A stretch of DNA of 64,000 nt from contig RPFO01000041.1 of assembly GCA_009746045.1 (NCBI GenBank), positions 5,572,920-5,636,919 on the forward strand. Reading direction: 5' to 3'. Below are positions 1 through 12,049 of this stretch, piece by piece (positions within the stretch are counted from its first letter, which is position 1; the number at the start of each line of letters is the position of its first letter). The stretch comes from Mesostigma viride (lineage: Eukaryota; Streptophyta; Mesostigmatophyceae; Mesostigmatales; Mesostigmataceae). The position numbers and the translations under genes are program-made. Under the pieces are notes generated by a model. It was given only the letters and a program-made list of their open reading frames with translations. It was not told the DNA's origin and did not search any database.

Positions 1-1250
1 ATTTTTCGCGCCTTTTGTCACTGTCGGTCCTACGTCACTGCGAAAGCCGAAGGCTTGTGCAGAATGCTGCACGGTGTCTTCAGTTGGCAGAAGAGCGGGG
101 CGTCGATAGCAGAAGAGCTGCGGGGCGTCACGCAGGCCAGCAGGCAGTCAAGCCTGCTGGCTTACAAATTTACATGCCCATGCCGGTTTCTTTCATCACG
201 ATTGCCGGTGTAGTTTATGGTCAGCGTCCGTAGCTTTAGTGTGGTAGCTTTAATTGGGTACATAGTACCTTGGGCAGCTGGCCATGGTTTGCATTGATCT
301 TGTGTTTGGTTTTTACACCATGTAGTTATCATGGACTGATGAAGAGGACAGCACATGAAATGCTACGGTAGTGTTTGTTGGCAAATAGTTATCATGAAGT
401 GTACACACTGATGGCCGGCCCTCCATTGCCGCCGCAACCGGGTCATGCCCCCTAGTGTGGATGAATAGATGAACTTCAATTACTTGAATTTAGATCATTA
501 CTGATGTCGCGGAGGTAATTAGATACTACTATTAGTAGACGGTAGAGCACTAGGTCTCCTACACCATCATCCTAAGGGCTAATTAATGCTCCCGGCCGTG
601 GCTCCTCACTAACTGCGGAATGATGGTATCGCGTTATTATTAAGCGAGACAACCGCCGGCTATTATTGGTATGAGTATTATAATCAGTGCTACCCAATTG
701 AACAATCAAATTAGTGTACTCAGGTGGGTACTTGGGTTACATGAGTGGAGAGGGGGCAAAGGCCGGGATATGAAGTTGGTGAGACCCAAGCCAAGCCACC
801 GACCACCGACTAACAAGCCGATGGGCTCGCAAACCTAAAACTTTGCCTGCGTTTTTGGTCGCAAACTATAAATTCCACCCAGTTTTGGGGTCGCAAAGTA
901 ATTAGACGCAAAGTGATTTTGACCACTACGGTAATTTGATCTAAAGATACTCAAACATACTGTTCTGAACTACTTTGAACTTGAATTCCGAAATCTAATG
1001 CGACCCAACGGGAGCACGAGTTTAATTAATTATGCGACCCAACTTAAGTCGTGAACACAACTTAAACCAACCCATCTTAAGGCATGAATGACTGTACATG
1101 CTTTATTATTAGGGTGAAGAGACATGCCGTTTGCTTTCAATTGGTGGTTGGATTGTTTGCTTGGCTGTTTGGTTCGGTGGGTGAGTGCAGTGTAGGGGCT
1201 AGGGCAACTTGGCAGCACCTGGACAACCCGTGGATGATGGTGCTAACCTG
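1..1250. other. No gene recognised
   Basis: I see no coding domain or RNA gene here. Small open frames on both strands are short and resemble nothing I know. A stem-loop-like CCCAACGGGAGCACGAG followed by TTAATTAATTA near 1,007-1,032 resembles the stem-loop plus TTAA tail found at LINE ends elsewhere in the window, so part of this stretch is probably old LINE debris. Confidence 0.5.
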
Positions 1251-1475
1251 GAGTGCTTTGGTTAGTATGGTGCACCCGTGCGTGGTCAGTGGGTAAAGCG
1301 TGTGCTTGGTCAGTGAGTTGAACGTGTGGTTTTGGTCAGTGTAGGGAACCCGTGTTTGGTCATGCAGTGGGTGGAAGGTGTGCTTGGTCAGTAGAGGGAA
1401 CCCGTGTGTGGTCAGTGGGTGGAACGTGTGCTTGGTCAGTGGGTGGAACATGTGCTTGGTGAATAGTGTGGGTGG
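1250..1475 (+). repeat. Degenerate minisatellite, unit about 24 bp
   Basis: About nine imperfect copies of a unit like GTGTGCTTGGTCAGTGGGTG lie in tandem. Units differ by substitutions and small indels, so the array is old. It ends just before the CCCT microsatellite region. Confidence 0.75.
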
Positions 1476-1660
1476 GAGGATTACCATTGCCATGACAGTT
1501 CTTAGAAACATGACAAAGGTAGAGACAGTGTCTCCTTTAATGCCGAAAATCTACTGATGCCGAAAATGCCCGGTAAAAGTCCTCTGCAGATTGATAATGA
1601 AGATTTAAAAAACAAAATCGAGCTCCAAATCCAAAGCGTATTTCCCCGGCCGTTTGCACT

Positions 1661-2371
1661 CCCTCCCTCCCTCCCTCCCTCCCTCCCTCCCTCCCTCCCT
1701 CCCTCCCTCCCTCCCTCCCTCCCTCCCTCCTCCCTCCCTCCCTCCCTCCCTCCCTCCCTCCCTCCCTCCCTCCCTCCCTCCCTCCCTCCCTCCCTCCCTC
1801 CCTCCCTCCCTCCCTCCCTCCCTCCCTCCCTCCCTCCCTCCCTCCCTCCCTCCCTCCCTCCCTCCCTCCCTCCCTCCCTCCCTCCCTCCCTCCCTCCCTC
1901 CCTCCCTCCCTCCTCCCTCCCTCCCTCCCTCCTCCCTCCCTCCCTCCCTCCCTCCCTCCCTCCCTCCCTCCTCCCTCCCTCCCTCCCTCCTCCCTCCCTC
2001 CCTCCCTCCCTCCCTCCCTCCCTCCCTCCCTCCCTCCCTCCCTCCCTCCCTCCCTCCCTCCCTCCCTCCCTCCCTCCCCCCTCCCCCTCCCTCCCTCCCT
2101 CCCTCCCTCCCTCCCTCCCTCCTCCCTCCTCCCTCCCTCCCTCCCTCCCTCCCTCCCTCCCTCCCTCCCTCCCTCCCTCCTCCCTCCCTCCCTCCCTCCC
2201 TCCCTCCCTCCCTCCCTCCCTCCCTCCCTCCCTCCCTCCCTCCCTCCCTCCCTCCCTCCCTCCCTCCTCCCTCCCTCCCTCCCTCCCTCCCTCCTCCCTC
2301 CCTCCCTCCTCCCTCCCTCCCTCCCTCCCTCCCTCCCTCCCTCCCTCCCTCCCTCCCCCCCTCCCTCCCTC
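1661..2371 (+). repeat. (CCCT)n microsatellite, about 710 bp
   Basis: Almost pure CCCT repeats, with occasional loss or gain of one C that changes the register. It is open in several frames on both strands (Leu-Pro-Pro-Ser one way, Gly-Arg-Glu-Gly the other) only because the repeat lacks stop codons. Confidence 0.97.
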
Positions 2372-2806
<435 letters not shown>

Positions 2807-3031
2807 CTCTTTCATTCAATGCATCATGCCCTTGGAACCGTACATAGTCACTTGAGGGGGATAAAATCCTCATCTCAGCTGTCGTGTACTGTAATTGCAG
2901 ACGAGGCGGTAGTGTAGCGGATATCCTCAGGGGCAATAACCTCCACCTGCGGACTTCTACCCTGCATTCTAGCAAAGGGCCGCGGGGCTCGTGGGTATTA
3001 AACGTACAGGAGCATGCCCCCCATGCCAGGC

Positions 3032-3215
3032 CTTAATTGAGCTCTGAGACATCATGGTGGTGCAGGTGCCCTTGGTGCACCTAGAGCAGGTGTAGTTTAC
3101 ACCCTAGCCTTGCAAGAAGTAGCCCAGAATGTATTAAAAGCCATATGCCCCTTCTCAGGAATATGTGCTACATGTACTCCCAACGGAGTTATGTTCTTAA
3201 TTAATTAATTAATCA
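3032..3215 (+). mobile_element. LINE 3' end (family B) with TTAA tail
   Basis: This segment ends with the stem-loop ACTCCCAACGGAGT, then TATGTT and a (TTAA)n tail. The same 3' end occurs on the minus strand at 4,510-4,720 and 40,394-40,620 and, more weakly, on the plus strand at 6,726-6,800. Repeated copies sharing one stem-loop end but with different simple-repeat tails fit 5'-truncated LINE insertions. No coding part is present here. Confidence 0.6.
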
Positions 3216-3470
3216 ATTAATGCCCCTCATGAAGGAAGGTACACTTATCGCAGATTGCGGCCCATTTCTCCTTGTCTATCATGAGGGCACGGAGTACAGA
3301 TAGTCCTAGAAGCCCTGAATCCTCAATCATCTGCAATCGTACGTCGTCATGGATTCGCCTGCCCACCCACTGACTCACTGGCTCTACGTTGTTGCCGGCT
3401 CCTCCCAAATGCATGGGAGGAGTCGAGTATATCCATGATCCTACACGAGTATCCATGACCCAACCGTATT

Positions 3471-3750
3471 TTAAAATTAATTAAATGTATTAATTAATTA
3501 ATTAATTAATTAATTAATTAATTAATTAATTAATTAATTAATTAATTGATTGATTGATTAGACTCGTGCTCCCGTTGGGGAGTCACGGAGCATTAACCCC
3601 GATGGATGGATGGATGGATGGATGGATGGATGGATGGATGGATGGATGGATGGATGGATGGATGGATGGATGGATGGATGGATGGATGGATGGATGGATG
3701 GATGGATGGATGGATGGATGGATGGATGGATGGATGGATGGATGGATGGA
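3471..3750 (+). repeat. (TTAA)n and (GGAT)n microsatellites around a short stem-loop
   Basis: TTAA/ATTA repeats run to about 3,560. A 40-bp spacer follows with the hairpin CTCCCGTTGGGGAG, then about 150 bp of pure GGAT to 3,750. The hairpin followed by GTCACGG recurs at 16,485-16,510, also beside a TTAA tract, and in weaker form at 27,840-27,870 beside the CATT tract. It therefore looks like the end of a second LINE or SINE family. The open frames (Met-Asp-Gly-Trp, Ile-His-Pro-Ser) are repeat artefacts. Confidence 0.85.
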
Positions 3751-3784
3751 TTGAATTGAATTGAATTGTAACATAACTCCGTTG
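3751..3784 (-). mobile_element. Tail and stem of a family-B LINE 3' end, truncated
   Basis: Read on the minus strand, this is the start of the family-B stem (CAACGGAGT), then TATGTTACAATTCAATTC. It is the same junction as the long (TTCAA)n tail at 40,161-40,400. It abuts the reverse-transcriptase fragment at 3,785 directly, so the junction is a rearrangement or a nested insertion. Confidence 0.55.
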
Positions 3785-4414
3785 CCAGACCACCGCCGCT
3801 GGTGGAGCAACCCCGCCCTACCCCGGATCGTCAAGCGTGACCTCTTCAAGGTCGTCATTCTGACGATCCTGACCTACGGCGCCGAGACGTGGACACTGAT
3901 GCAGGAGCTGGAGCAACGACTCGACGGCGCCGTCACCAAGATGCTGCGCAAGGCCCTTAACATCCCCTTTGGTTTGCACATTAGTAATGAGGATTTGTAC
4001 GCTGATTTGCCCTATGTTTCCCACATTATTAGGCACAGGCGCCTGGGCCTAGCCGGGCACCTGGCCCGCACAGATCAGGTAGATACATCAGATAGACTAG
4101 CTGGCACCAAGCCCGCCCAGCCTGGGCGATATGTCCTCACCTGGCGTGCCCCCGGCCGCGCGCGGCAGGGCCGCCACCCGTGGACTTTTCGTGATAGACT
4201 CGGCATGGACATGTGCTACACTAGACGTGACGGGCTCACCCCCGGGCAGCCTCCTGGTTTGTCTGTAATATGGAGGCAGATGGTGCGCAAGGATAGATGG
4301 CAAGTAGTGATGAAGGAGACCACCCCCAAGCCTGTGGGGGCTCCGCGTGTGACCAAGTATGGCATTCATAGCGATTCGGGCCGCGGTGCCCACACCCCTG
4401 TAACTAGGACCTAG
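3785..4414 (+). pseudogene. LINE reverse transcriptase, C-terminal fragment (family A)
   Basis: About 210 residues are open. Near the start lies [11 protein letters not shown], followed by KMLRKALNIPFG and a RRLGLAGHLART motif. This set (Y-G-x-E-x-W, then the R-x-L-x-x-x-G-H-x-x-R block) is typical of the region after the catalytic palm of non-LTR reverse transcriptases. The palm itself, with the YADD/FADD active site, is missing, so the copy is 5'-truncated and dead. The end (RxGRHPWTFRD to the stop codon) is almost identical to the minus-strand fragment at 43,044-43,309. Assignment to LINE pol is firm; the clade is not determined. Confidence 0.8.
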
Positions 4415-4509
4415 ATAGCTTATACCATCCATTCCATCCCATGTTCCCCTCCCACTGAGGACTTATGCTCACGTGACGCAGTCACGTGTCTATTAATTAA
4501 TTAATTAAT
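4415..4509 (+). mobile_element. 3' UTR and TTAA tail of the family-A LINE
   Basis: After the stop codon there is about 80 bp of UTR containing CACGTGACGCAGTCACGTG, then (TTAA)n at about 4,493-4,509. The same UTR and tail are present inverted at 42,950-43,040, which defines the family-A 3' end. Confidence 0.7.
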
Positions 4510-4720
4510 AACTCCGTTGGGAGTATATGTAGCACATAGCCCTTGAGAGGGGGCATATGGCCTATCATACATCCTAAGCTACTTCCTGCAAGGGTGGGGA
4601 TGTAAAGGACCCTTGCTCTAGGTGCACCAGGGCACGTGCATCCCCATGATCTTCAAGCTATGCCCAGCGAAGGGGGAGCCTGTCATGGGGGGGAAGATCA
4701 GCATAGCTATGCAAAGGCTA
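4510..4720 (-). mobile_element. Family-B LINE 3' UTR, minus strand
   Basis: On the minus strand this reads through the family-B 3' UTR to the ACTCCCAACGGAGT stem-loop and meets the family-A LINE tail-to-tail in one shared TTAA tract. The next 190 bp (to 4,909) holds nothing recognised apart from two similar AATAAAG-containing stretches. Confidence 0.6.
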
Positions 4721-4909
4721 AAGCGTGGCTCTCAGCAGAGAGTGACTCCCTGCATGGGCTCAACATAACTAAATAAAGCTAGGCATCATCTGGAGTGTGG
4801 CTCATCATAGGCACACATGTACATGATTAAATAAAGCGCGTGGCTTAGCTGGGATAGTGCCTCTAGGAGGCGTACATGTACATGGCCACGGTCTATCTAT
4901 TCTACACTA

Positions 4910-5539
4910 CTACTGCTGTATTCCCCTAAGCTGGGGCGTCTGGAGTCGCGGGGGCCGCGGGGGGGGGGGTGTCGCCTGCCAGGGCTTGTGGCCGACGTAG
5001 ATGGCCGCCCCCTTCCAGTACACCGGCTGGCCCGCCTTGGTCTGCCGGAGCTGGAGGTAGATCGGCCATAGCTCCCGTCGCCGTTGTTGCTGCGCCAGGG
5101 TCAGGTCGTCATCAAGGGTGAAGAGAGTCTTCGCGAGCCGCTTGCGGCGTCTGAGAAAAGAAATCTTGTCCGCCGGGGTCTTAAAGGTGAGAAGGAGCGG
5201 GGGCGGCCCTGCCTTACCCCGCGCGCGGGGAAGGCGGTGGGCGGCCAGCTCGATCTCACCAGTAAGGCCCATGCGATCAAGGATTTCTCTCTCAAAAGCA
5301 CGCGCAAGCTTCTCGGAATTCTCACCTTCCTCCATCTTGAGATTCTTGACAATGACGTTAAGGCTGCGCTTGGCGAGCTCGGCCTCCTCGCGGAGGTCAA
5401 GCGTCTGCCGTTGGAGCTGGGCTGCGACGGCGGAGGTGGTGGAGGTGGTGTGTTGCTTAAGCATGTCCGCCCAGGTGGTGATGGGAGGAGCATCGCCGAC
5501 CAGGCCAGCCGGGGCTGGCTTGGCGGCAATGTCCTTCAC
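4910..5539 (-). pseudogene. L1-ORF1-like protein (LINE ORF1), possibly intact frame
   Basis: 209 residues on the minus strand. A probable coiled coil (QLQRQTLDLREEAELAKR, residues about 42-60) leads into an RRM-like part starting RSLNVIVKNL and containing AHRLPRARGKAG and LLLTFKTPADKISFL (about 62-135). A basic tail with LTLAQQQRRRELWP follows, then a proline-rich end. The order coiled coil, RRM, C-terminal domain matches L1-type ORF1 nucleic-acid chaperones, and LT-x-x-Q-x-x-RRELWP is a hallmark of that C-terminal domain. No pol frame follows in the right place, and the 5' side meets a short GGAT repeat near 5,560, so the element is incomplete. The start at 5,539 is the first Met of the open frame. 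Confidence 0.7.
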
Positions 5540-5807
5540 CGCCTGGGCGGTGAGGCCTGGATGGATGGATGGATGGGTGCAAACAGTCCTACCGGTCTAA
5601 TCTATCTACATCAGCTACCTGCAACATCGATCTAAACATGTATTAGTGCTCCGTGGGACCGTGGCTCCCCAACGCGACGTGTTCCTAAATAAGTAATCAC
5701 GCAGTTAATTAATTAAGTAATTAACCTGGGTTAAGCAATGGGATTCGCATGCGCAGCAGAGAACTGCCATCCTATTAATTAATCAATTAATTAATAGGGT
5801 TGGTAAT

Positions 5808-6609
5808 TTGGGCCTGGAGGCGAGGGCGGTGGGGTTGGAGATTAGTGTCAAAACTGAGGCGATGGTGATTGGGGCCTCCAGTACACCGCCGCTGCCGCGC
5901 CTGCTCGACGGGACGACGGCCCCGTTCCGCGATCGCTTCAAACTGTTAGGGAGCTGGCTCCCTGACACCGCCGATGATGTGGACACCCGCATCGGCCTGG
6001 CCTGGGCTCGGCTCCGTTCGCTCAACACCTACTGGCGCTCCAAGGGCCTGGGCGAGCACCGCAAGCGCATGCTCTTCAAGGTCCTCGTCCTCACGGTGCT
6101 CACGTATGGCGCCGAGGCGTGGACACTCACACCCACACTGGCAGCTAGGCTAGACGGCTCAGTTTAGGATGCTCCGACAGGTCCTGAACGTAGGGTTTTC
6201 CAAGCGCCCGTCATCAGAGTCTTTGTATCAGGGCATGCCTCGTATTTCGGACGAGATTAGACAGCGTAGGATAGCATTTGTAGGACACCTTGCTCGCACC
6301 AGCCAGGTCGAAACCGCCCTTGGTCTGGCAGGCCCCCAGCGGCTTGGCCAGCCAGGGCGGCACATTCTGACCTGGCCTGGCCCCAAGGGCATTCCCAAAA
6401 GGGTAGGGAAACATGTCACGAACTACGTCCAGATGTTGCTGGATGACCTACTGGTCCCAGCCCAGTTTGAATACCGCATCCACTCTCTCTCCCTTCTTTG
6501 GACTGCCATGCAGAACAAGACGCGGTGGCAGAAGATTGTCAAGGCTCACACGCCCGACCCTGTGGGCAAGCCACCTCCCCCCAAGATCAGGAGGCGTTTT
6601 GATGAGTAG
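5808..6609 (+). pseudogene. LINE reverse transcriptase C-terminal part with frameshift
   Basis: Two overlapping pieces make one LINE pol fragment. The first (5,808-6,167) has FKLLGSWL, then GLAWARLRSLNTYW and VLTVLTYGAEAWTL. The second (6,169-6,609) resumes with MLRQVLNVGF, then RRIAFVGHLARTSQVE and a tail ending in a basic IRRRFDE. The frame changes near 6,165, where the expected codons between GSV and MLR are partly missing, so the copy is broken. It is related to the fragment at 3,785-4,414 (same YGAE-W and GHLART blocks) but clearly diverged. The catalytic palm is absent. Confidence 0.8.
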
Positions 6610-6670
6610 GGTAGTTAGGATTTTTCTAGAGGAGGCGTTTTGATGAGTAGGGTAGTTAGGATTTTTCTAG
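6589..6670 (+). repeat. 41-bp tandem duplication over the LINE stop codon
   Basis: A unit starting AGGAGGCGTTTTGATGAGTA occurs twice in a row (about 6,589-6,629 and 6,630-6,670). It carries the last codons and the TAG stop of the LINE fragment. The second copy is downstream of the stop and is a non-coding echo of the C-terminus. Confidence 0.9.
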
Positions 6671-6725
6671 ACTAGATAGATTAGCGTTAGGATAGTCCGA
6701 TTACGCGGCTCTCTCCAATCCACCA

Positions 6726-6800
6726 CCCATCAAGGAATATGTGCTACATGATCTCCCAACGGAGGCATGTTATAATTTAATTTAATTTTTTAATTAAGGG
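6726..6800 (+). mobile_element. LINE 3' end with stem-loop and A/T-rich tail
   Basis: AATATGTGCTACATGATCTC is followed by a CTCCCAACGGAG stem and a TTTAA-rich tail. This is the family-B-like end, on the plus strand, and may be the real 3' end of the LINE fragment just upstream. Confidence 0.55.
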
Positions 6801-7695
6801 GACGGGACACCCCCGAATTTTTTGGCGCCAAAAAATTCGCGCCGGAGCCGAAGGTCACAAATTTCACGTGCACGGTGCGCGCACCCCTTGCGAAAGTGGC
6901 CATGGCGACTGCGCTCAGGCGAAACTACCACACTAGGGCAGGCGAAATGCAAAAATTTTACTCGAATCTAAAAGTAGATGAGTTTATGATGTTAGTTTGT
7001 GGCGGAAATCAGCTGGTTTACAATATCGCTGTTGTTTTTTTATGCCATCGGCATGGGGGGTAATCTGAATTTTTTGGTCGCGCGGAATGAAATAGAATTT
7101 ATGATAGCGGCTGTAAAATAGCGGTTTTGGGGGCTGTTCTGACCTTGAAGCAGGCATTAATATCGGTTGCATCGAATTCTAAACCGAGCTGGTGCTTTTT
7201 GCCAGATTTTCGGCCATTATCGGTAAGTAATTGTTCAGACCTGCGCAGTCGGCGTGTCTGACCTGTCCATGGAAGAACGGCTGTTGTTGCGCGCCTGGGC
7301 GAGGGATTTACGAGGGCAAGGTACAGATTTGTCGCGAACGTTATCTGCTATCGGTGCTTTCTTCTATGAGCTCATCGTTCGAGTTTTTTTGCGTTCTTTT
7401 TGGGCAGTTTCCGCCAGCTAGCTCGCCGTCGCTTGCCGTTGTGTTGTCGAATACCTGGCAGCTTTAGATTGTTTTCGTTGATGTCGTGATCAGGGCCGCT
7501 TCAGTCGCAGCCTATAGCTCTTCGGGAAGGTATAAGGCATTTCATAAAACGTGTTCTGGCAAGGATGTTGTGCGTATGGACGCTTCTTGTTGTTTGAGAG
7601 TGACGCACCCTCACAGGCCGCAGCGGCATCACAGCGCTCATGCGGTGAAGGGCCGCCAATGGTTTCTTTGCATTTTATCGTGCAGGGATGGAAGT
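6801..7695. other. No gene recognised; perfect palindrome at 6,815-6,838
   Basis: Only short anonymous open frames are present. A perfect 24-bp palindrome (GAATTTTTTGGC and its complement) lies at about 6,815-6,838. The stretch ends at the left terminus of the CACTA-like element. Confidence 0.5.
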
Positions 7696-8060
7696 CACTA
7701 GGAGCCGGGTGTTGACAAAGTGTGACAAATTTTTGTCAACAATTGTCAACTTGTTGACAAAGTGTGACAAATTGTTGACAAATTGTTGACAAAGTGTGAC
7801 AAAACTAGACAAAACTAGACAAAAAAATGTCAACAGCTTGACAAAACTTGACAGAATGTTGACAATGTTGACAAAACGTTGACAATCGTTGACATGTCAA
7901 CTTTGTGAGCATGTCAACAAATGTCAAAACACTGACAAGCCAAGGTGACTTGTCAACAAATGTCAAGACGTTTACAAACGCAGGCCAAACGCAAGAAAAA
8001 TGTCAACAAAATGTCAACAAATGTCAACATGACAAAATGTCAACATGATAAACAAAGGCA
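7696..8060 (+). repeat. Left subterminal repeats of the CACTA-like element
   Basis: Copies of TGTTGACAAAGTGTGACAAA and shorter TTGACA or TGTCAAC variants are packed in both orientations. The right end (14,680-15,077) has the mirror-image set. Such clusters are the expected transposase-binding platform. Confidence 0.8.
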
Positions 8061-8636
8061 TAGCAAACTGACAAATCAACACCACGCACAGGTAAACTTA
8101 CTTCATTAAAATCAATATGGCTGCTGCCTTGCTGCCTGAATTGCGGTTTTCTGCATTACATTAGCATGACAAACTTTACTGACAAAACACATGAATGAAG
8201 AGTGCACTCAATCACAGTCCGAGGGTGGCGTGCAAGATGTACAACCGCAAGCATCTCACAAATGCAGTATAACATCCGTCATAGGGCTGTCCCAGCGATC
8301 ATTGCTGAAAAAAATGGACTCTCTAGAAATTTATCGCATGACAATGTCCAGTGCTACAGCGATGTGACGAGGGCTCAGAGCCTACAAAATCTGTGTCCGC
8401 AGGTGCCCTCCCCGCCATGCTGGCCAATGTGTCCGCCATGGTTGTGTTAGGTAGATCGCCTGCATGCAAGGGATACATGCGTTATCCGGCAAAGCAGCAA
8501 AGGGAACACACAAAGATCTTAAGTGAGATGAATACCCGAAATCAGCTGTGTGTAATGAGACGTCGTGAGAGCACAGCAGTCGCGTGGCTGTTTGTGAGTA
8601 ATGGCTTGATTTTAGGACCGAGAAAGTGAGATAGCG

Positions 8637-8743
<107 letters not shown>

Positions 8744-11700
8744 GACGGGTATTCTCACCTAACTCGTCCCCATGTACCTCACAAGATGTGGAGAACAGCG
8801 AAACCCCAGGAATCCCTAGAGAAGAGCGTTGCGTTGCAAACTGCCGAAAAAACAAGTGGGAGCTGTAAAGTTTCTCCAAGATGCCAGGATGCTTTACGAT
8901 CTACTTTCTTGCAATCTCACTATGGTGAATACGGCACTCTGAGAAAGAAAGAAGAAAGATTGACGCCAGATCCATGCGAAGGAAAAGTTAGGCCAATCAA
9001 CTGAATATATGCCCCGTACAGGGTACGAATAAAATCTAACGAGGTAGAAGGCATCATAACTAAAGTTGACAGAGAAAGGAGTCGTTTGGTGTGGGGGGTG
9101 TGGGGGGTGGGTGAAAAAATCCTGTGATTATCAGCAAAAAGACGCTACTAAGGCAAGAAAGAAAGAAAAAATCTATCCATGCCACGCATGTCAACCAAGG
9201 CTTCTGGATTTCACAGAAGAGTCTCCCAACGGCAAAGGAGTTCGTATGATTTGTAGCTAAAAGCAGGGCTCCAAAAATATGCATAGAAGCTGGAAGCACA
9301 AAATACACTTTCCAAACTGCTACATTTAATTCCAATTATTAATGCTGGAGGGATCACCACCTACAAACGCTCAATAAAACAAGAATGCAGAAAACAAATT
9401 ATTCCCGTGTGTGCTCTCCTGCCTGCTTTCTAGCTACCAAACAAACAAAGAAAGTGTACATTCTTTGGCTCTCCAATGTGCCTCTTTAGCGTTAAAAACA
9501 AAGAAATACAATTCTTCGGCTCACAATTGTGCTTCATTGGCGGTAACAACAGTGCTGCCGGCTGGGCTATACCAGAACACAAAGAACTATTAAACGGCAC
9601 AGTCAGTAGAACCGTTGTAAAGTACTAAACAAACGAACAAACAAACAAACCGGAGTTGAATATTCAAATAAAGAAGGCGTTCCCATGAGGGAATTGCAAC
9701 CGATAAAACATCATTATCAAGTCCCGAAGGCCTTTGGGTGCCCCTGGACTGAATTACAATGCGGACATCCAATGGTGGCTGCAACGCACAGCATGTTTAC
9801 AGCTTCGTGAATGGACACTAGATGAAGAATGATGACAGTTGCTCACCATAAAAAAATTGGCCGCGCTGGACAGCCGACCACGCCGCTGCCACATGCGATG
9901 GGGCCACGTGCAAGTCCAACGGTATCAGGCATCACAAGTACACGCGCGAAATTGACATCGAAATGGCAGCACAGATGCAACATACGAATGTATGGAGAAC
10001 CGTTAGCTTAAACAACGGAAGTTTGTGAAAAGAAGGAAAGTGACGCAATAGCAGACCGTGGCATACATGATACGCTCAACCTGTACATTATTTAAATACC
10101 TAATTCATAAGCACGTGACGCAACCTGTACACATCGGCAGGCTCGAGTTACCATGGTCCGGATTCTCCCATGCGCTGGTTGTCTCCTTGATATCGATGCC
10201 TTTCATAAGAATTGAACCAGATTTGGTTTGAATAGTACAATTGACCTTGTGTATCTAGGAGAAAATGAATGTACTGCGAGCATGGCTAACTTGGCGGGAA
10301 ACTCTGGGCGGCCCATGTAGCATCATGGGCGGTGGGCCCTAGGGCAATGCACGAGAATGTCACGTGCGTACGGCGTGTTCAAGTCGATGCAAGACTGTCA
10401 GTATTTCGGACGAAGAATTACTTACTCACCTCAAACGGTTAAGAGTGGGTTAGCTTCTGGATGTCCGAATGGCGCTGTGCCTACCAGCGAACAGATCGAT
10501 GACAACTTAATTCTAGATCCTGGCTGTGTTTCTCCCCCGATGGCTTCTTCTGGCCCTCCGAGCTAGCTAGATAAATTTCATCAAGGACGGCGATTTAATT
10601 GCTAAGAAAATCATGACGGTCATCAGTGAGTCTATGATCCTATTCCTTATATGTAGTTATTCGTTCCTACCATACCGCCATTGCTGAAAAAGTCACAGCA
10701 TGTAATTCCCACCTTGGCTGCGAGCCTTGGCGTAGCTTCCGTCTTCCACCTTCCCCGGCCACAAGCTTTTCCTTGGAGCACAAGCACGTCTTTCGTTTGT
10801 CATCGTTTAGCTTCAACGGGAACACCCGCGCAAGTCGCAAGTCGCCACCACGGGAATCACTTGCACAAGCTTGCAAGACTTTGCGCAAGACGATAGTTGG
10901 CGTCGTCTATTAGTATTGTCCACGCATTTGCGGCCGTCTGTCAGTCTGCTGACTCTTATCGGCGGTCCGTAAGTTTGTGGCCATGCCCTGGCCATGCCAG
11001 TCATCCGACAGCCATCAGATGACGTCCAGTAAATTAAGTAAAAGTACTTATGACGAGTATTTACCAGTGGTAGAGAAACAGTCGTCACTCTACAGTATCG
11101 CTTGGTTGGGATCGCTTGCTGCTGGCGTAATCGCGTCCTTGATCGCCGTACCATTCAGGGAGCGGCCGTACCCGGAAAAACTGCATTGCGCAACAGTTGC
11201 CCGTCAGCATCCTTTCCCAAAATTCAAAGTTTGCGCCAAAGGCCAGCGTTCAACGAAGGCAGAAGTAGGTGTTGCGCGCAGGAAAAACCATGTCTACGGT
11301 TAGTGCTTGGGGCTAGCGCCGGCCGCCGGGCAGAGAGGGCTCGAGCAACGGGGCCACTCACCGAAGTTCTATGTAAGCAGTGAGCGCCATCCAAGATTGT
11401 GCAATAAGAGATGTTGCAGGCCCTCGAAGTGATGTGATTTCTTCAGCAACCGCTATCAGTAACGATGTAGGTGCACTGTCGATGTATGTATGCTGAGCTA
11501 GGACATGGTGGTAGCCATTGAGGGAGAAACGTGTGCAGTCCTGAGCCAAGCAGCTCTTTACGCTGTAACGCAGCTCGAACAGGACGTCTGGAGCGCGCCA
11601 AGCTCCTTCAACGGCACCACGGTCAGCGAATTTTTGTCGTACGGTTTAACTAACAACACGAATATAGTTAGCATCCCGTGCTCGAATGTGTAGGGCCGTT

Positions 11701-12049
11701 TCGTTGCGGGTAAAGCTTGCCACGTATTTCAGAGATTTTAATGTGTATTCTCTGAATGCTTTCATTACCATGGTGCTTTCCGTGCTCGTCATCATATGTA
11801 TACATTTGTGTTGCCGTTTCCTCTTCCATTTTGCGCGTGTACTTGCGGGTGACTGACACCGTCGGACGGGCATGCGGCCTACCCGCGAATGGCTGAGACT
11901 GGCTCCTGCTTGAGACTTGTGGTGAGTAGTGGTTACGATCCCATACATAGGGTCTATACTAAGGATATCACCGTGCTGTAGGTGGAATCGCATGCAGTGC
12001 CTCCTGTTGTTTTTAACTCCCTTTACCTGGCATTTTTGCCGAGGGGTGA

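Noticed and set aside
3554-3858. Met-Asp-Gly-Trp and Ile-His-Pro-Ser repeat proteins
   Set aside because: Translations of the GGAT microsatellite.
9066-9260. Possible second PHD-like finger (CGGCGGWVKKSC and CHAC)
   Set aside because: The first cysteines come from a low-complexity GTGGGG run, the His ligand is missing and no upstream Cys pair is seen.
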